From the IMG/VR virus record IMGVR_UViG_3300036770_003326, positions 1-64,000 of that record: 64,000 bases of DNA. One strand, written 5' to 3'. The notes under the pieces were generated by a model. The model had not been told where the DNA came from. It did not search any database and saw only the letters and a program-made list of their open reading frames with translations. The DNA comes from a virus. Of this stretch, positions 1 to 10,035 are shown one piece after another. Position 1 is the first letter of the stretch; the number at the start of each line of letters is the position of its first letter. A program made the translations under genes and the position numbers.

Positions 1-22
1 TATCGGTAAGTAATTTTTCCAT
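1..22 (-). CDS. Start of a further leftward virion gene, cut by the window edge
   Basis: Only the first seven codons (MEKLLTD) lie in the window. The ATG sits two bases after the stop codon of the gene at 25-3846. That two-base gap recurs between the large genes at 3846/3849, 6995/6998, 15967/15970 and 20364/20367, so it is a good sign of a real start. Nothing can be said about the product; by position it continues the series of internal virion proteins. Confidence 0.6.
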
Positions 23-24
23 TA

Positions 25-3000
25 TTAACACTTTTTAAATACATTATCTTCATTAGTAAACATTTCAAAATCTGGATTTCCAGGAATTGTAGTTGCTGCT
101 ACTAATTGTTCTACAATATTATTAAAATTTTCTTGAATAAATTGATTTCTAAATGCAGAGTTTTCCGTAGTAGTTGTTTCTACTTCAGTATCTACTTCTG
201 ATTTTACAATAGCATTTCTTAGTTCACGTAAATGATTAGGCATTCCTGGTTTCCATGACGGGAGTCTTCCTATAAATACATCATTATGATAAACATTAAT
301 AGCAATATTATCTGCAGAAGGATTTTGAGTTTTGTTAAACTCATTGTCTGCTATTTTAAAAGTAGCTTGAATATCATTTTCTCGTAACTCTTTATTACTA
401 AGAAAGTTAGGATCATTTATTATTTTAGTATCTACAGGTTGATCAGTATTTTCTTTATCTAAAAATTTTCCTGATAGTTCATCTCTTTTAGGAGCTCCGT
501 CTACTATTTCTTTATCATGGGTAATAGGAATAGTAGCGTAATCACTTACATTAGATCCAGGTTGATAAATACTTGTAGAATGTAATTCTTCTACTATAGC
601 TCTGTATTTTTCTGCTATTGATGTTGATTCTGTTTTTAATGGTGCAGGCTGTGAAGCATCTTGAGGGTCTGCATAATTTAATTCTGACGATTGATTAGCT
701 TGATTAGTTCTTTGTGCTGCAGAAATAACTTGAAAAGCATTTAGAATTCTATTTAAACTTGTAGGATCTGTTACAGCAAGTTCTTGAAGTTCGTCAACAG
801 AAGTGATAGAAACAGGGGTTCCTTGTGCTTCTAGATAATCTAAGATGGCATTAAATAAACTAGGGCTTTTGCTTAAAGCATCTATTATTACGTCTGTATT
901 AATAGGTACATCACCTTTAGTTGTTTCACTTAAAGTAACTCCAGGAGCGCCACCAAAAATACTGCTGAATTCTGCAGCTAGTACATTTGCTATTTCATCT
1001 TCTATTTTATTATCTACTATATCGCTATCAGGGTCTAAAGATTCTATATCTTTAGCAGCTGCTTTAGCTCTATTACTAGATCTAGCTTTTAATAATTCTT
1101 CTTCAGCTTTTCTTTTTTGCTCTTCTATAAATATTTCTTCTCTTCTATTTTCTAAATCTGTATATAGATTTATAAATTTTTCAGCTCCTTTAGCAGTAAA
1201 CATTGTATTAAACATTGCTGCTACTCTAGCTTTTTCTCTTTTGATTCTAATTAAATCTTTAATAATTCCTTGAGCTTTGGCTTTATTTTCATTAAATCCT
1301 ACAGGATCTGAAGACCTCCACTCTTCCATTATAGCTTGATATATAGAATTAGTATTATCAGCAAAATCAAATTTTTCATCTTTATCTAAAGCAATAGCTT
1401 CTGCCTTAATCATATCAGTTACTTTAGCATCTATGTTAGTAGCTGTTACTCCTGATAATTCTTTTTCTAATTCTTTTTCTCTTTTTCTTAAATTATTAAT
1501 GCTGCTATCTAAAGAAATCATTTGATCTTTAGCTGCTTCTGTTAGGTTATTTATGTACATAGCCCTAGCAACAGGATCTTTAGCAAGTTCTTCGCCTATA
1601 AAAGCAGCTGCTTTTTTCTGTAAGCTAGAATAATTTTTATTAATAACTCTATCTATTATAAGATTTTGATCATTAAACATTGTATTAATGTCTTCATGAG
1701 ATTTTATAATAGATTCTGTACTTTTTCTTGCTTTATCTAAAGTAGCTTTTCTAGTTTTTTCATCAAATTTAAAATTACCGTCTGGTGTTTTAAATGTATA
1801 TAAATCATTAAACTCATTTATATCCATTTCTTCAAGAGCATCTAAATCTTGATAAATAGTATCTGCTATGCCGTTTTTATATCTAGTACTAACAAAAGAA
1901 TGCCAATAAGCATGCTCACTATTTTTATAGTGGAAAGTATCTTTTTTGCCTAATGCTCTATCCATGTCTGCTTGTAGTTTACTACTTCGCAACATGTTTT
2001 CCATATTATTTTTTAATACAGGTTGTATAGGAGTTTCTTTATATTTTTCAATAGTAAGCTTATCTCTTTCTCGTGCTTTTTTAAACTCAGACATACTTTC
2101 TTTGATACCACCATACCATCCTATTCCAAGTTTTACTCTTCCTGTAGCTTCGTCTACTTTAACAGGTAATCCTACTCCAAACATTCCCATAAGACCTCCT
2201 ATAGTAATAGAGTCTTGTCCCTCTGTAGAATTTAAATATCCTCTGGTTGCTTTTAACATAGCATTAGAAAATCCTACTGAATTTTGCATTGCATCGTCAG
2301 AATACAGAGAAGAGTAGTAGTCAGCATAACCGTGTTCAATTACACCTTGTGAAAATTCTTCAAAGCCTTCTGTTACTCCTCCTTTTCCAGCTACCATAGA
2401 ATAACCTACAATTTTTTTAGCTAAACCTGCTTGAGAAGCTTTAGTAACCAACTGTCCAGTTGTTTTGTCTATAGTGGTTCCTAATAGTGGATTTTTAATA
2501 GGATTAAGTTTTGCTAAAGATTGAGACATTCTATATCCTTTATTAAATATAGAAGGCAATTGTATCATCTGAGAAAATCCTACTAACGGTACGTTAGTAA
2601 ACCAAGCTAATTCTCCTGCTTGTTCTGCAGCATAAGAAGCTCTAGATAATACTGACGGATCTATAGATTGTTCTATTTGCGCTAAAGCATCTTTTTCAGA
2701 AACACCGTTTTCTATTAAATTTTTATAAGTACTTGCTAATTCAGGATTACTATCTATATGTCTTGCTAATACGTCTGATTTAGTTCTTTGATATGTATCT
2801 CTAGCTATTAAACTAGATTCGTATCCTGCTTGTCTTACAAGTCCTGTACCTAACATAATACCTTGTCGATATTTTTCTGTTAAGTTTACTATTTGACGAG
2901 CTTTCTGCATATCAGATACTGCATCTAAGCCCCTCATTACTTTTACTGACTTACTAAATAAACTAGTACCTTGTGCTGCAATTCTTGCAGTATTAGCAGC

Positions 3001-3846
3001 AAATGCAGGAGCCGCTGCTCCTAAAGTTGTAGCAGTAACTGCTCCCACAGCTAATTCACTAAGAACGGCCGACGCTACAAATCCTACTGCTGGTACTACA
3101 TCATTATTAATAGACTTCATTGGATTAGTTGCTAGCCTAGCAAAAAATCCTTTATCTCCTTCATAGTAATCACTGCCTCCGTATACAACAAACTTTTTAT
3201 CTAACCATGCATCTGCATCTGACCAAAGATCCATAGCACCATTGTTAAATATATTTTGTGCATCCATAGTTAATGCACCTTTGAATAAGCCATATATTAA
3301 TGGAAGTAATCCTGTAACTCCCATTGCTACTTTTCCTACTAATTTATCACTGGTCTTATAAAGTTCTTCAAAAAATCCTTGATTCTCATCTAGTTCGTCC
3401 AAGAATTGTTTTTGTTTAGCATTATAATTTTTTTCGTAGTAATTTAAATATCCTTCTACATCTTTATCAAATCTAATGGCGTATTTATCAGGATCTAATA
3501 ATTTTACCATCTTAGAACCATGCTCTTCTATATAAGCTTTACGTTCATTTTCATCAGGAATAGCTTTAGCTAAATCTACTTCATTATAAAGATCATATGC
3601 AGCAGCACTTGTAGTAAAGTCTGTATTTTTAATACTAGGAGTAAAAGGACTATCTGCAATAGTAGAAGTAAATGCTGCTAAATCTTTATCTTTAGGATCA
3701 TCTGGTTCTTTGTATATATTATATGGTTTATATACAGGTAATGTTTTTATAAGATCTACATTAATAGGGTCTTTTCCACCATTGTCTTCTCCAACAGTAC
3801 TTGGGCGATTGCCAAAACCTACTTCTTGATTTTCTGACTCTGCCAT
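25..3846 (-). CDS. Giant virion protein, probable internal/ejection protein (1273 aa)
   Basis: I do not recognise a catalytic domain. The first ~150 residues are polar. Residues ~170-195 and ~250-290 are hydrophobic Ala/Gly/Val-rich stretches that could be membrane segments. A long charged, helix-rich part (about 580-960) contains Lys/Glu-rich coiled-coil-like runs. The mix of membrane-active segments and long helices suits a protein packed in the capsid and released into the host envelope, and the gene lies in the cluster of giant genes downstream of the tail genes, where crAss-like phages encode cargo proteins and virion RNA polymerase. No polymerase metal-binding DxDGD-type motif is visible, so I do not call it RNA polymerase. 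It starts two bases after its upstream neighbour. Confidence 0.7.
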   Translation of the reverse strand: MAESENQEVGFGNRPSTVGEDNGGKDPINVDLIKTLPVYKPYNIYKEPDDPKDKDLAAFTSTIADSPFTPSIKNTDFTTSAAAYDLYNEVDLAKAIPDENERKAYIEEHGSKMVKLLDPDKYAIRFDKDVEGYLNYYEKNYNAKQKQFLDELDENQGFFEELYKTSDKLVGKVAMGVTGLLPLIYGLFKGALTMDAQNIFNNGAMDLWSDADAWLDKKFVVYGGSDYYEGDKGFFARLATNPMKSINNDVVPAVGFVASAVLSELAVGAVTATTLGAAAPAFAANTARIAAQGTSLFSKSVKVMRGLDAVSDMQKARQIVNLTEKYRQGIMLGTGLVRQAGYESSLIARDTYQRTKSDVLARHIDSNPELASTYKNLIENGVSEKDALAQIEQSIDPSVLSRASYAAEQAGELAWFTNVPLVGFSQMIQLPSIFNKGYRMSQSLAKLNPIKNPLLGTTIDKTTGQLVTKASQAGLAKKIVGYSMVAGKGGVTEGFEEFSQGVIEHGYADYYSSLYSDDAMQNSVGFSNAMLKATRGYLNSTEGQDSITIGGLMGMFGVGLPVKVDEATGRVKLGIGWYGGIKESMSEFKKARERDKLTIEKYKETPIQPVLKNNMENMLRSSKLQADMDRALGKKDTFHYKNSEHAYWHSFVSTRYKNGIADTIYQDLDALEEMDINEFNDLYTFKTPDGNFKFDEKTRKATLDKARKSTESIIKSHEDINTMFNDQNLIIDRVINKNYSSLQKKAAAFIGEELAKDPVARAMYINNLTEAAKDQMISLDSSINNLRKREKELEKELSGVTATNIDAKVTDMIKAEAIALDKDEKFDFADNTNSIYQAIMEEWRSSDPVGFNENKAKAQGIIKDLIRIKREKARVAAMFNTMFTAKGAEKFINLYTDLENRREEIFIEEQKRKAEEELLKARSSNRAKAAAKDIESLDPDSDIVDNKIEDEIANVLAAEFSSIFGGAPGVTLSETTKGDVPINTDVIIDALSKSPSLFNAILDYLEAQGTPVSITSVDELQELAVTDPTSLNRILNAFQVISAAQRTNQANQSSELNYADPQDASQPAPLKTESTSIAEKYRAIVEELHSTSIYQPGSNVSDYATIPITHDKEIVDGAPKRDELSGKFLDKENTDQPVDTKIINDPNFLSNKELRENDIQATFKIADNEFNKTQNPSADNIAINVYHNDVFIGRLPSWKPGMPNHLRELRNAIVKSEVDTEVETTTTENSAFRNQFIQENFNNIVEQLVAATTIPGNPDFEMFTNEDNVFKKC

Positions 3847-3848
3847 AA

Positions 3849-6800
3849 TTATCTTATTGTTTGACCTGGAGGAATAATTCTATTAATACTATTAGTAACT
3901 GTACCATTACTATTTAAATAAAATCCTGGCACAAAATCTATATCTCTAAATCCTGCCATTGCTTTAGGAATATCTTGTATACGACCTGTACCGTAAGTTA
4001 AATCTAAAGTTAGTAATGCAGTAGGTAAATTACTATTTACTTGGTCTAAATCTTTAGATGTTACATATTCATTATTAGTAATAACTCCTTGTTCATTTTT
4101 TGTTAACTTATATACTTCTGCATTTACTTTACCATCTGCTACTGTGTATTTAATAGAAAATCCTTCTGAATTTTTTTCATCTATTTGGTTCCAAACTGCA
4201 GGTGGCTGCACAAATGTTTTAAACTCATTTTGTTTTATACCATCATTAATTTCTGAAGCAGCAGCCATATATAATTCTCTTCTCTTAGAATCTGAAACTA
4301 ACCATATAGGAGCAAAGTTTCCAGTAGCAATTCTAGCAGCTTCTTGACCATCTTCTGTTCCTAATTTAATACCATTAGTTACTATTTCTTTATATTTATT
4401 TTGTGCATCTGCAACAAAATCAATATTAGTTCCTTCTACTACTACATAAAGGTTATCAGGATTTTTTTGTTTCCAAGCATTTACTTGAGAGTCCGTAACA
4501 AAAGAAGATCCTTTTGCAACTTCATCTTTATTTATTCCTGTTCCTGTACTTAAAAAATTAGCAACTGCTCCTTTTACAGTAGCAGGTTTTCCTACAAATT
4601 CTTCTTTAATATTAAATCTTAAAATAGTATTACCATTAGGATCTTTTCCTACAAAATGCGGCCTATCTGTATTATAAGCACCAATACTATAATCAGTATC
4701 TCCTGATGTATTTTCTAAAGTTAATCCATTTGTAATATTAGCTCTACGCATTGCTGTAGAACCTGTAGTATTAGCCAATACTTCTTTTACAAGTTCAGTA
4801 CTTTTGTTATTAGTAAATTTCCCTAGAGACTCGTTCATAGTAACTTCTAGAGGATTTAATACTTCTGGATTATCAATTTTTAAATTAGTTTGGTATTGTT
4901 TAAAAATTTGTCCTAACATTATAGTAGCAAAATCATCTTGAGTATTTCTATATTTACTTTGTGTAGAAGTAGTAATAGTTTTTGCAGGAGGTTGAACTAC
5001 TGTATTTAAAGCTGCTTTTAACTGAGGATTAGCTTCTAAATTATTTATTATATTTTGAGGATTAATATCATAAGTAGCCGCAGTATAATCATTTAATAAA
5101 TTAGGGTATTTTTCTGCAAAAGCTTTTGTTACTGCTGCTTTATTAGAATTTATTCTAGTAGCAATTTGAGTACTGCTTAAATTAGGTAACGGTGCAGTAG
5201 TAGTAGCCGTCGTCGGTTTTCCTGCAGCATTTAATCCTGTTTTCATATATTGCTCTCCTGCAATTATGTTCAATTCTTCTATTACTCCGTATGGATTTGC
5301 ATTTGCAGAAGGTTTGTAAGTAACAGGATCATAGCCATTTTTCAAAAGAATAGATTTTATTTTTTCTTTATCACTATCATTTAAACCTGTTGTAGCAGTA
5401 TTCATAAATCCTTTTTCAAAGAAATTATTTTTTATTAAAGTCTCTGTAATAACATTACCAGTCATTTGCTCTGTAGCAGTCAAGCTTAATCTGTCTGTAA
5501 TAATTTGATTAGCTAAACTATTTTTTTCTGCCATTAAAGATTTACGTTCTTCAGGACTTACTGCTGATGCCATTCTATTATTTAATGCGGCAATTTTAGC
5601 TTGGTTGTCACTAATAGATTTATTGTATTGATTTTTTATATTTAAAAAATTATTAGTGCTTTGTATTATTTGTCCCTGCGTTTTTTCAAAGTCTGCATTT
5701 AAAGTAGCTAAATCAAATGTTTTAATTAAAGGACTAGTTGCTAAAGTAAAAGCAGATTGTAAATTTTGTTTTGCGCTATTTAATGGGTCAGCTGTCCCTA
5801 ACATAGCAGGTATGTTAGTCTTAGGAAAAGTAGAAGATTGTCCTGCACCTACGGAAGTAGAAATGGTACCTATATCTGCTATTGCTTCAGTAGATTTTTT
5901 TCTAGCAGCATTTTGTGCTTCTGTATCTGTTTTAATTTCTAAGTCTACTCCTGTAGATCTATAATCAACTATATCAGCTGCTGTGTAAGCAAGTCTATCA
6001 AATTGTCCTAATGCATCTTCTTTATATAGTTTTTTAGCAAAATCATCGTAAGTACCATCAGCAATAGCTTGCTGATAATCTTTTTGTAATTCAGTTAAAT
6101 TAGTATTTAATTTTTTTAAAGCTTCAGGATTATTATTATTTTTCTTTACGTAATTTATTTGATCTTGTATTTTTCTAACAGTTCCTTGATAAATTTGATT
6201 TTTAAATGCATCAGGATCTATATCAGCACCATTAGCGTAAGCTGTTTCTGTTTTATGATTATTATAAAAATATTCTCTATCTGCTTTATCTAAAATATAA
6301 TCTTTAAATCTAGATTGTCCTTTTAAAAAATTTGCTACTTCTTTTTGCGTAGAATCTAAGTCCCTAACTTTAACAGTTCTCTTTAAAAGATTTGCATCAA
6401 ATCCGTTAGTACTTCCTAAATTTTGTATAGATTCTTCATCATTCGATGCTAGCATTCCTGCTAATTTTAAAGATAAATCTTGCATCTCCTTTTCTCTATT
6501 TTCTTCAGGAGGCCTAGTATTTATACTAGTATATTTTTGAGTACCAGGGTCATATCTGGTTCCACCAAAAGTATTTTTAATTTTATAATCCCAAGTTTCT
6601 AAATCTTTTTGATCTATCTTTCCTTCTTTTACTCTTTTTTCTTGCTCATCGTAAGCTTTCTTATAAGCATCATAATTTCCTACAATAGCTTTAGTTTCTA
6701 AATCTTCAGTAAATGATTTATTTAATTTTTTTAATTGTATAGCAGCTTGTCTATAATTTCCTGTTCTTCCTAATTCTTCTGCAATATAATCTGTTTTATC

Positions 6801-6995
6801 TTTTAATTCTTTTACAAGTTCTTTTCCCCTAGGATCGTCTTGAGATAATCTTGATATATTATATGTAGCATCTTCTAATGCAAGTTTAGTAGCATCGAAT
6901 TTACTCTGAATATCAGAAAGAGGCTGCATTAAATTTTCTAAACCTAAAGGTTTGTATTCAGTTTTAAAAGGAACATGAAAAGGTGTAACTGCCAT
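3849..6995 (-). CDS. Giant helical virion protein, probable cargo protein (1048 aa)
   Basis: The N-terminus (MAVTPFHVPFKTEYKPLGLE) followed by ~150 residues of charged helix (…ATKLALEDATYNISRL…, …NYRQAAIQLKKLNKSF…) looks to me like a protein of crAss-like phages encoded beside the other giant virion genes. The middle is Asn/Lys/Gln-rich and low in complexity; the C-terminal ~250 residues look beta-rich. No signal peptide, membrane segment or catalytic motif is visible. By position it is a structural or ejected protein of the capsid interior. The start is supported by the two-base gap to the preceding gene. Confidence 0.7.
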   Translation of the reverse strand: MAVTPFHVPFKTEYKPLGLENLMQPLSDIQSKFDATKLALEDATYNISRLSQDDPRGKELVKELKDKTDYIAEELGRTGNYRQAAIQLKKLNKSFTEDLETKAIVGNYDAYKKAYDEQEKRVKEGKIDQKDLETWDYKIKNTFGGTRYDPGTQKYTSINTRPPEENREKEMQDLSLKLAGMLASNDEESIQNLGSTNGFDANLLKRTVKVRDLDSTQKEVANFLKGQSRFKDYILDKADREYFYNNHKTETAYANGADIDPDAFKNQIYQGTVRKIQDQINYVKKNNNNPEALKKLNTNLTELQKDYQQAIADGTYDDFAKKLYKEDALGQFDRLAYTAADIVDYRSTGVDLEIKTDTEAQNAARKKSTEAIADIGTISTSVGAGQSSTFPKTNIPAMLGTADPLNSAKQNLQSAFTLATSPLIKTFDLATLNADFEKTQGQIIQSTNNFLNIKNQYNKSISDNQAKIAALNNRMASAVSPEERKSLMAEKNSLANQIITDRLSLTATEQMTGNVITETLIKNNFFEKGFMNTATTGLNDSDKEKIKSILLKNGYDPVTYKPSANANPYGVIEELNIIAGEQYMKTGLNAAGKPTTATTTAPLPNLSSTQIATRINSNKAAVTKAFAEKYPNLLNDYTAATYDINPQNIINNLEANPQLKAALNTVVQPPAKTITTSTQSKYRNTQDDFATIMLGQIFKQYQTNLKIDNPEVLNPLEVTMNESLGKFTNNKSTELVKEVLANTTGSTAMRRANITNGLTLENTSGDTDYSIGAYNTDRPHFVGKDPNGNTILRFNIKEEFVGKPATVKGAVANFLSTGTGINKDEVAKGSSFVTDSQVNAWKQKNPDNLYVVVEGTNIDFVADAQNKYKEIVTNGIKLGTEDGQEAARIATGNFAPIWLVSDSKRRELYMAAASEINDGIKQNEFKTFVQPPAVWNQIDEKNSEGFSIKYTVADGKVNAEVYKLTKNEQGVITNNEYVTSKDLDQVNSNLPTALLTLDLTYGTGRIQDIPKAMAGFRDIDFVPGFYLNSNGTVTNSINRIIPPGQTIR

Positions 6996-6997
6996 GA

Positions 6998-9900
6998 TTA
7001 GATTTTTTTCTTCTTATTAAATAATCCTGCTGTATAGGAACCAAGTTGATCTAAAATAGTATTGTACTCTAAATTTCCTGCAACATCTGGTGCAAATATT
7101 TTAAGTTTTTCTAAATCAAACTTATTTTTAGCATCAGTTTCTATTTTACTTTTAAGGCCTGATAATGCTTCATTTAAATGCGCAGCTTTAGCAGCTTTAG
7201 CCATTTTATTATATTGAGTTACTACTTTTAATGCTTCGTCTTTACGTTTTTTGTTTAAACTATCTGTTTCTGATTTTATTTTAGCATTAGTGTTTTGCTC
7301 TAATTCATCTATTTTAGAAAGTCCTTCAGATAATTTATTTGCAGTACTTTGGATATTTGCTAAATAAGCACCACCTTGAGTTTTACTTTTAATATCTTTT
7401 TTAAGACCTGCTGCAGTATCCCTCATTATATTTCTACTAGTAGCATAATTTACTAGCTCAGGATTTATATCACCTGAATAAATATCATTTAAATTCATTT
7501 GATCAGGTCTAGATAATCCTTGATAAAGATTATACATAGATGGAGCCATACTTAAAGCAAAAGCAGGTAAACTTTCTTTATACTTTAAATTAATTTTAGC
7601 CATATCTAATGCTTGTTTTCTAGCATAGTTTTCTCTAGCTGTTTGCTTTTGTTCTTCTGTAAGATCTTCTCCAGTATTTAATTCTGGTATTTCTGAATCA
7701 GGTACTGAATCAGGCATAAAAGCTGTTAGGATACTATTGCTTCCATCTATACCTTCTACAGGAATCATGTTTGGTTTATTAGTATTTACTGTAGGAGTAG
7801 GTGTAGCTACAGGTGCATCTAAATCATCTGGTAAATCTATAAATCTAGTAAAATAACCTGTAGGAGAAAAATCTTCTGTAGTAGTATTATTTTGAGTACT
7901 AATAGTTGGTGTATTAGGTAAATTAAGACCTAGTATTTTCATTAATTTCTCATATGCCTCTCCTGGATAATTTTCTTTTGATTCAGATATTTTTTGCTTA
8001 AAAGGCAATATACCTGTGGGAACATTTTCAGGTTGTGCTGCAGGTTCGCTAGGTTTAGTTGCATTTAAATTTTTACCAGTAACTTCTTCGTATTTTTGTA
8101 ATACATCCATTTCTGATAAAGTAGGTTCTGTAATTTTTCTTACATTATTAAATTGAACATCACCTATTTTATAAGTTTCTTCAATTAAATCTCCATTTTG
8201 GTTAGTTCTTACTAAATATTTATTTGGGGGATTCATATCTCCCCCATTGCTAAAAAAATTTCTAGTTCCTAGGTACCCTCCCATACCGTCTGCATCATAA
8301 TAAGCACTAAGACCTTTTCCCATAGTACCTCCCATTGCAAAGGTATCAGGTAGATCTATATAATCTGTTTCGTCTATTACATTAATAGGAGTATTTTTTC
8401 CTAAAGGCATTCCTGGTCGACCTAAAAAAGGAGTCATTGCATTAGTTATAGTACCTACGCCACCTAATATATTTTTAGTTTCGTCAGATATACCTTCAGT
8501 ATTTTGAATACCTTGATTAAAACCTGCAATACTATTACTAATTGCACCTGGTACATTTCCTGTTACAAGTCCTGATAATGAAGTTACTCCTTGAGTATAT
8601 CCCATTGCTCTTTTTTCTGCATCACTAAGAGTTGGATCTATTCCTTTATAAATAGCATCTATTCCTTGTGATACATAACCTCCAACACCTGGAATCATAG
8701 CAGTAGCACCTTTTAATCCTCCAACTATACCAGCTCCTAATAAATTATCACTATTATCTTCACTTAATACAAAACCTCTTCCTGGAACAAATTGTCCCCC
8801 TGAAGCATACATTCTACCTCCACATCCATAGCAATTTCCTCCCATAGCTCGCATGTTACTTTGCATTTTATTTAAATCTGCCTGAATTTCTTTTTCTCTT
8901 ATATAATCTGTATATTCAGGTGAAAGTGCTGTTATTTGACGTTGAGTCTGATATGGTAAAAAACCTTGATTTTGATTATTTAAATTTAACTGATTATTTA
9001 AATAATCTGCTTTATCTCTTTGTGCAACAGGAATAAAATTGGTAGTTAAATTAGTAGGCCCAGCAGTATTTACAGGACCTTCAAATTCATTAATAGGAGA
9101 TAACGGAGGAATAGGAGTATCATCGAATCCTCCATAAGTACCAAAGAATGGTGGTGGATCTCCTGCATATCCTCCATTAGGATACATATTACCCCCCATT
9201 GCATGTTGTACTTTATGAGGTTCTCCTTTAATACTTACTTTTTGATTTCCTGGAGTTCTATCAAATGCACCAGAAGCATGTCCGTATCCTAACCAAGCTT
9301 TATATGCAGCAGGAGATTTAAAATTCATTGAACCTCCACCTCCAAATGCAATATTACTTAAAGGACCTCCATAAGCCATACCTTTCATTGATCCTTCCAT
9401 CATAGGCTGTCCTGCCATTTGTCCTTGTTGCATTGCTGCTTGTTCCATCATCATCATTTCTTCAGGAGATGGTTGAGTAGGAGCCATAGAAGGTTGACCT
9501 TGTCCTTGTCCTGCTATTGCTGCTAATGCATTAGGATCTAGCTCATTAATTTCCTCAAGCTTTTTAGATACTTCAGCTTGCTTAAACATTTCTTGAGCTT
9601 CTTGCAATTTAGTAAGATTTCTTTCTATATTAGCTTGTTCTATTTTATCATCTACTCTTCGTGAATTACTTTTTTGCATAGATTTAGAAGCATCAGAAAA
9701 AGTTTTACCTACATAATTTTTAGGCAAATTAAATTCTTGTGCTATATCTTTTGTAATTTCTAGTCTATCAGAAAAGATGTAATCACCAAATCTAGTTTCA
9801 CCTTCTTCTACTAAATTAGGCTGACCATTAGGACCTTGTCCTACAGGAATTCCTCCTAAAGGATTTTCTTCGTGAGTTCCACCTTCGTTATATTCAGTCA

Positions 9901-10012
9901 ACATTCCGCCAGTATTATACATTCTTCCTCCATATTTCATATTAGAAAGAATATTTTGTTGAACACTTTGAGGTAGTGCTCTAAATCCTGGGTTATTAAT
10001 TCCTTTGTTCAT
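6998..10012 (-). CDS. Giant virion protein with repeated glycine-pair motifs (1004 aa)
   Basis: The first ~420 residues carry many short motifs of the form Met/Phe/Tyr-x-x-Gly-Gly-x (MKYGGRMYNTGG, AMGGNMYPNGG, MGGNCYGCGGRMYASGG). Met/Gln-rich stretches occur near residues 165-210. A conserved-looking block near residues 60-105 (NLVEEGETRFGDYIFSDRL) resembles the start of internal virion proteins of crAss-like phages. A Gly/Ala-rich segment (~425-470) could insert into membranes, and the last ~150 residues are Lys-rich helix. The same Gly-Gly motifs recur in the two upstream neighbours, so the three proteins probably share a processing, packing or assembly signal. Function is unknown; a virion cargo role is inferred. 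Confidence 0.7.
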   Translation of the reverse strand: MNKGINNPGFRALPQSVQQNILSNMKYGGRMYNTGGMLTEYNEGGTHEENPLGGIPVGQGPNGQPNLVEEGETRFGDYIFSDRLEITKDIAQEFNLPKNYVGKTFSDASKSMQKSNSRRVDDKIEQANIERNLTKLQEAQEMFKQAEVSKKLEEINELDPNALAAIAGQGQGQPSMAPTQPSPEEMMMMEQAAMQQGQMAGQPMMEGSMKGMAYGGPLSNIAFGGGGSMNFKSPAAYKAWLGYGHASGAFDRTPGNQKVSIKGEPHKVQHAMGGNMYPNGGYAGDPPPFFGTYGGFDDTPIPPLSPINEFEGPVNTAGPTNLTTNFIPVAQRDKADYLNNQLNLNNQNQGFLPYQTQRQITALSPEYTDYIREKEIQADLNKMQSNMRAMGGNCYGCGGRMYASGGQFVPGRGFVLSEDNSDNLLGAGIVGGLKGATAMIPGVGGYVSQGIDAIYKGIDPTLSDAEKRAMGYTQGVTSLSGLVTGNVPGAISNSIAGFNQGIQNTEGISDETKNILGGVGTITNAMTPFLGRPGMPLGKNTPINVIDETDYIDLPDTFAMGGTMGKGLSAYYDADGMGGYLGTRNFFSNGGDMNPPNKYLVRTNQNGDLIEETYKIGDVQFNNVRKITEPTLSEMDVLQKYEEVTGKNLNATKPSEPAAQPENVPTGILPFKQKISESKENYPGEAYEKLMKILGLNLPNTPTISTQNNTTTEDFSPTGYFTRFIDLPDDLDAPVATPTPTVNTNKPNMIPVEGIDGSNSILTAFMPDSVPDSEIPELNTGEDLTEEQKQTARENYARKQALDMAKINLKYKESLPAFALSMAPSMYNLYQGLSRPDQMNLNDIYSGDINPELVNYATSRNIMRDTAAGLKKDIKSKTQGGAYLANIQSTANKLSEGLSKIDELEQNTNAKIKSETDSLNKKRKDEALKVVTQYNKMAKAAKAAHLNEALSGLKSKIETDAKNKFDLEKLKIFAPDVAGNLEYNTILDQLGSYTAGLFNKKKKI

Positions 10013-10035
10013 GACAGCAAATTTTTATAAAATTA

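Noticed and set aside
845-1273. Long open frames on the strand opposite the giant virion genes (also 1946-2317, 4144-4347, 5656-5964, 31672-31971, 39942-40259)
   Set aside because: They lie fully inside well-supported genes, have no leaders, and their protein text is the usual antisense shadow of Lys/Asn/Ser-rich coding DNA.
25-6995. Calling the 1273- or 1048-aa protein the virion RNA polymerase of crAss-like phages
   Set aside because: No DxDGD-type metal site or other polymerase motif can be seen in either. The polymerase may lie to the left of the window.
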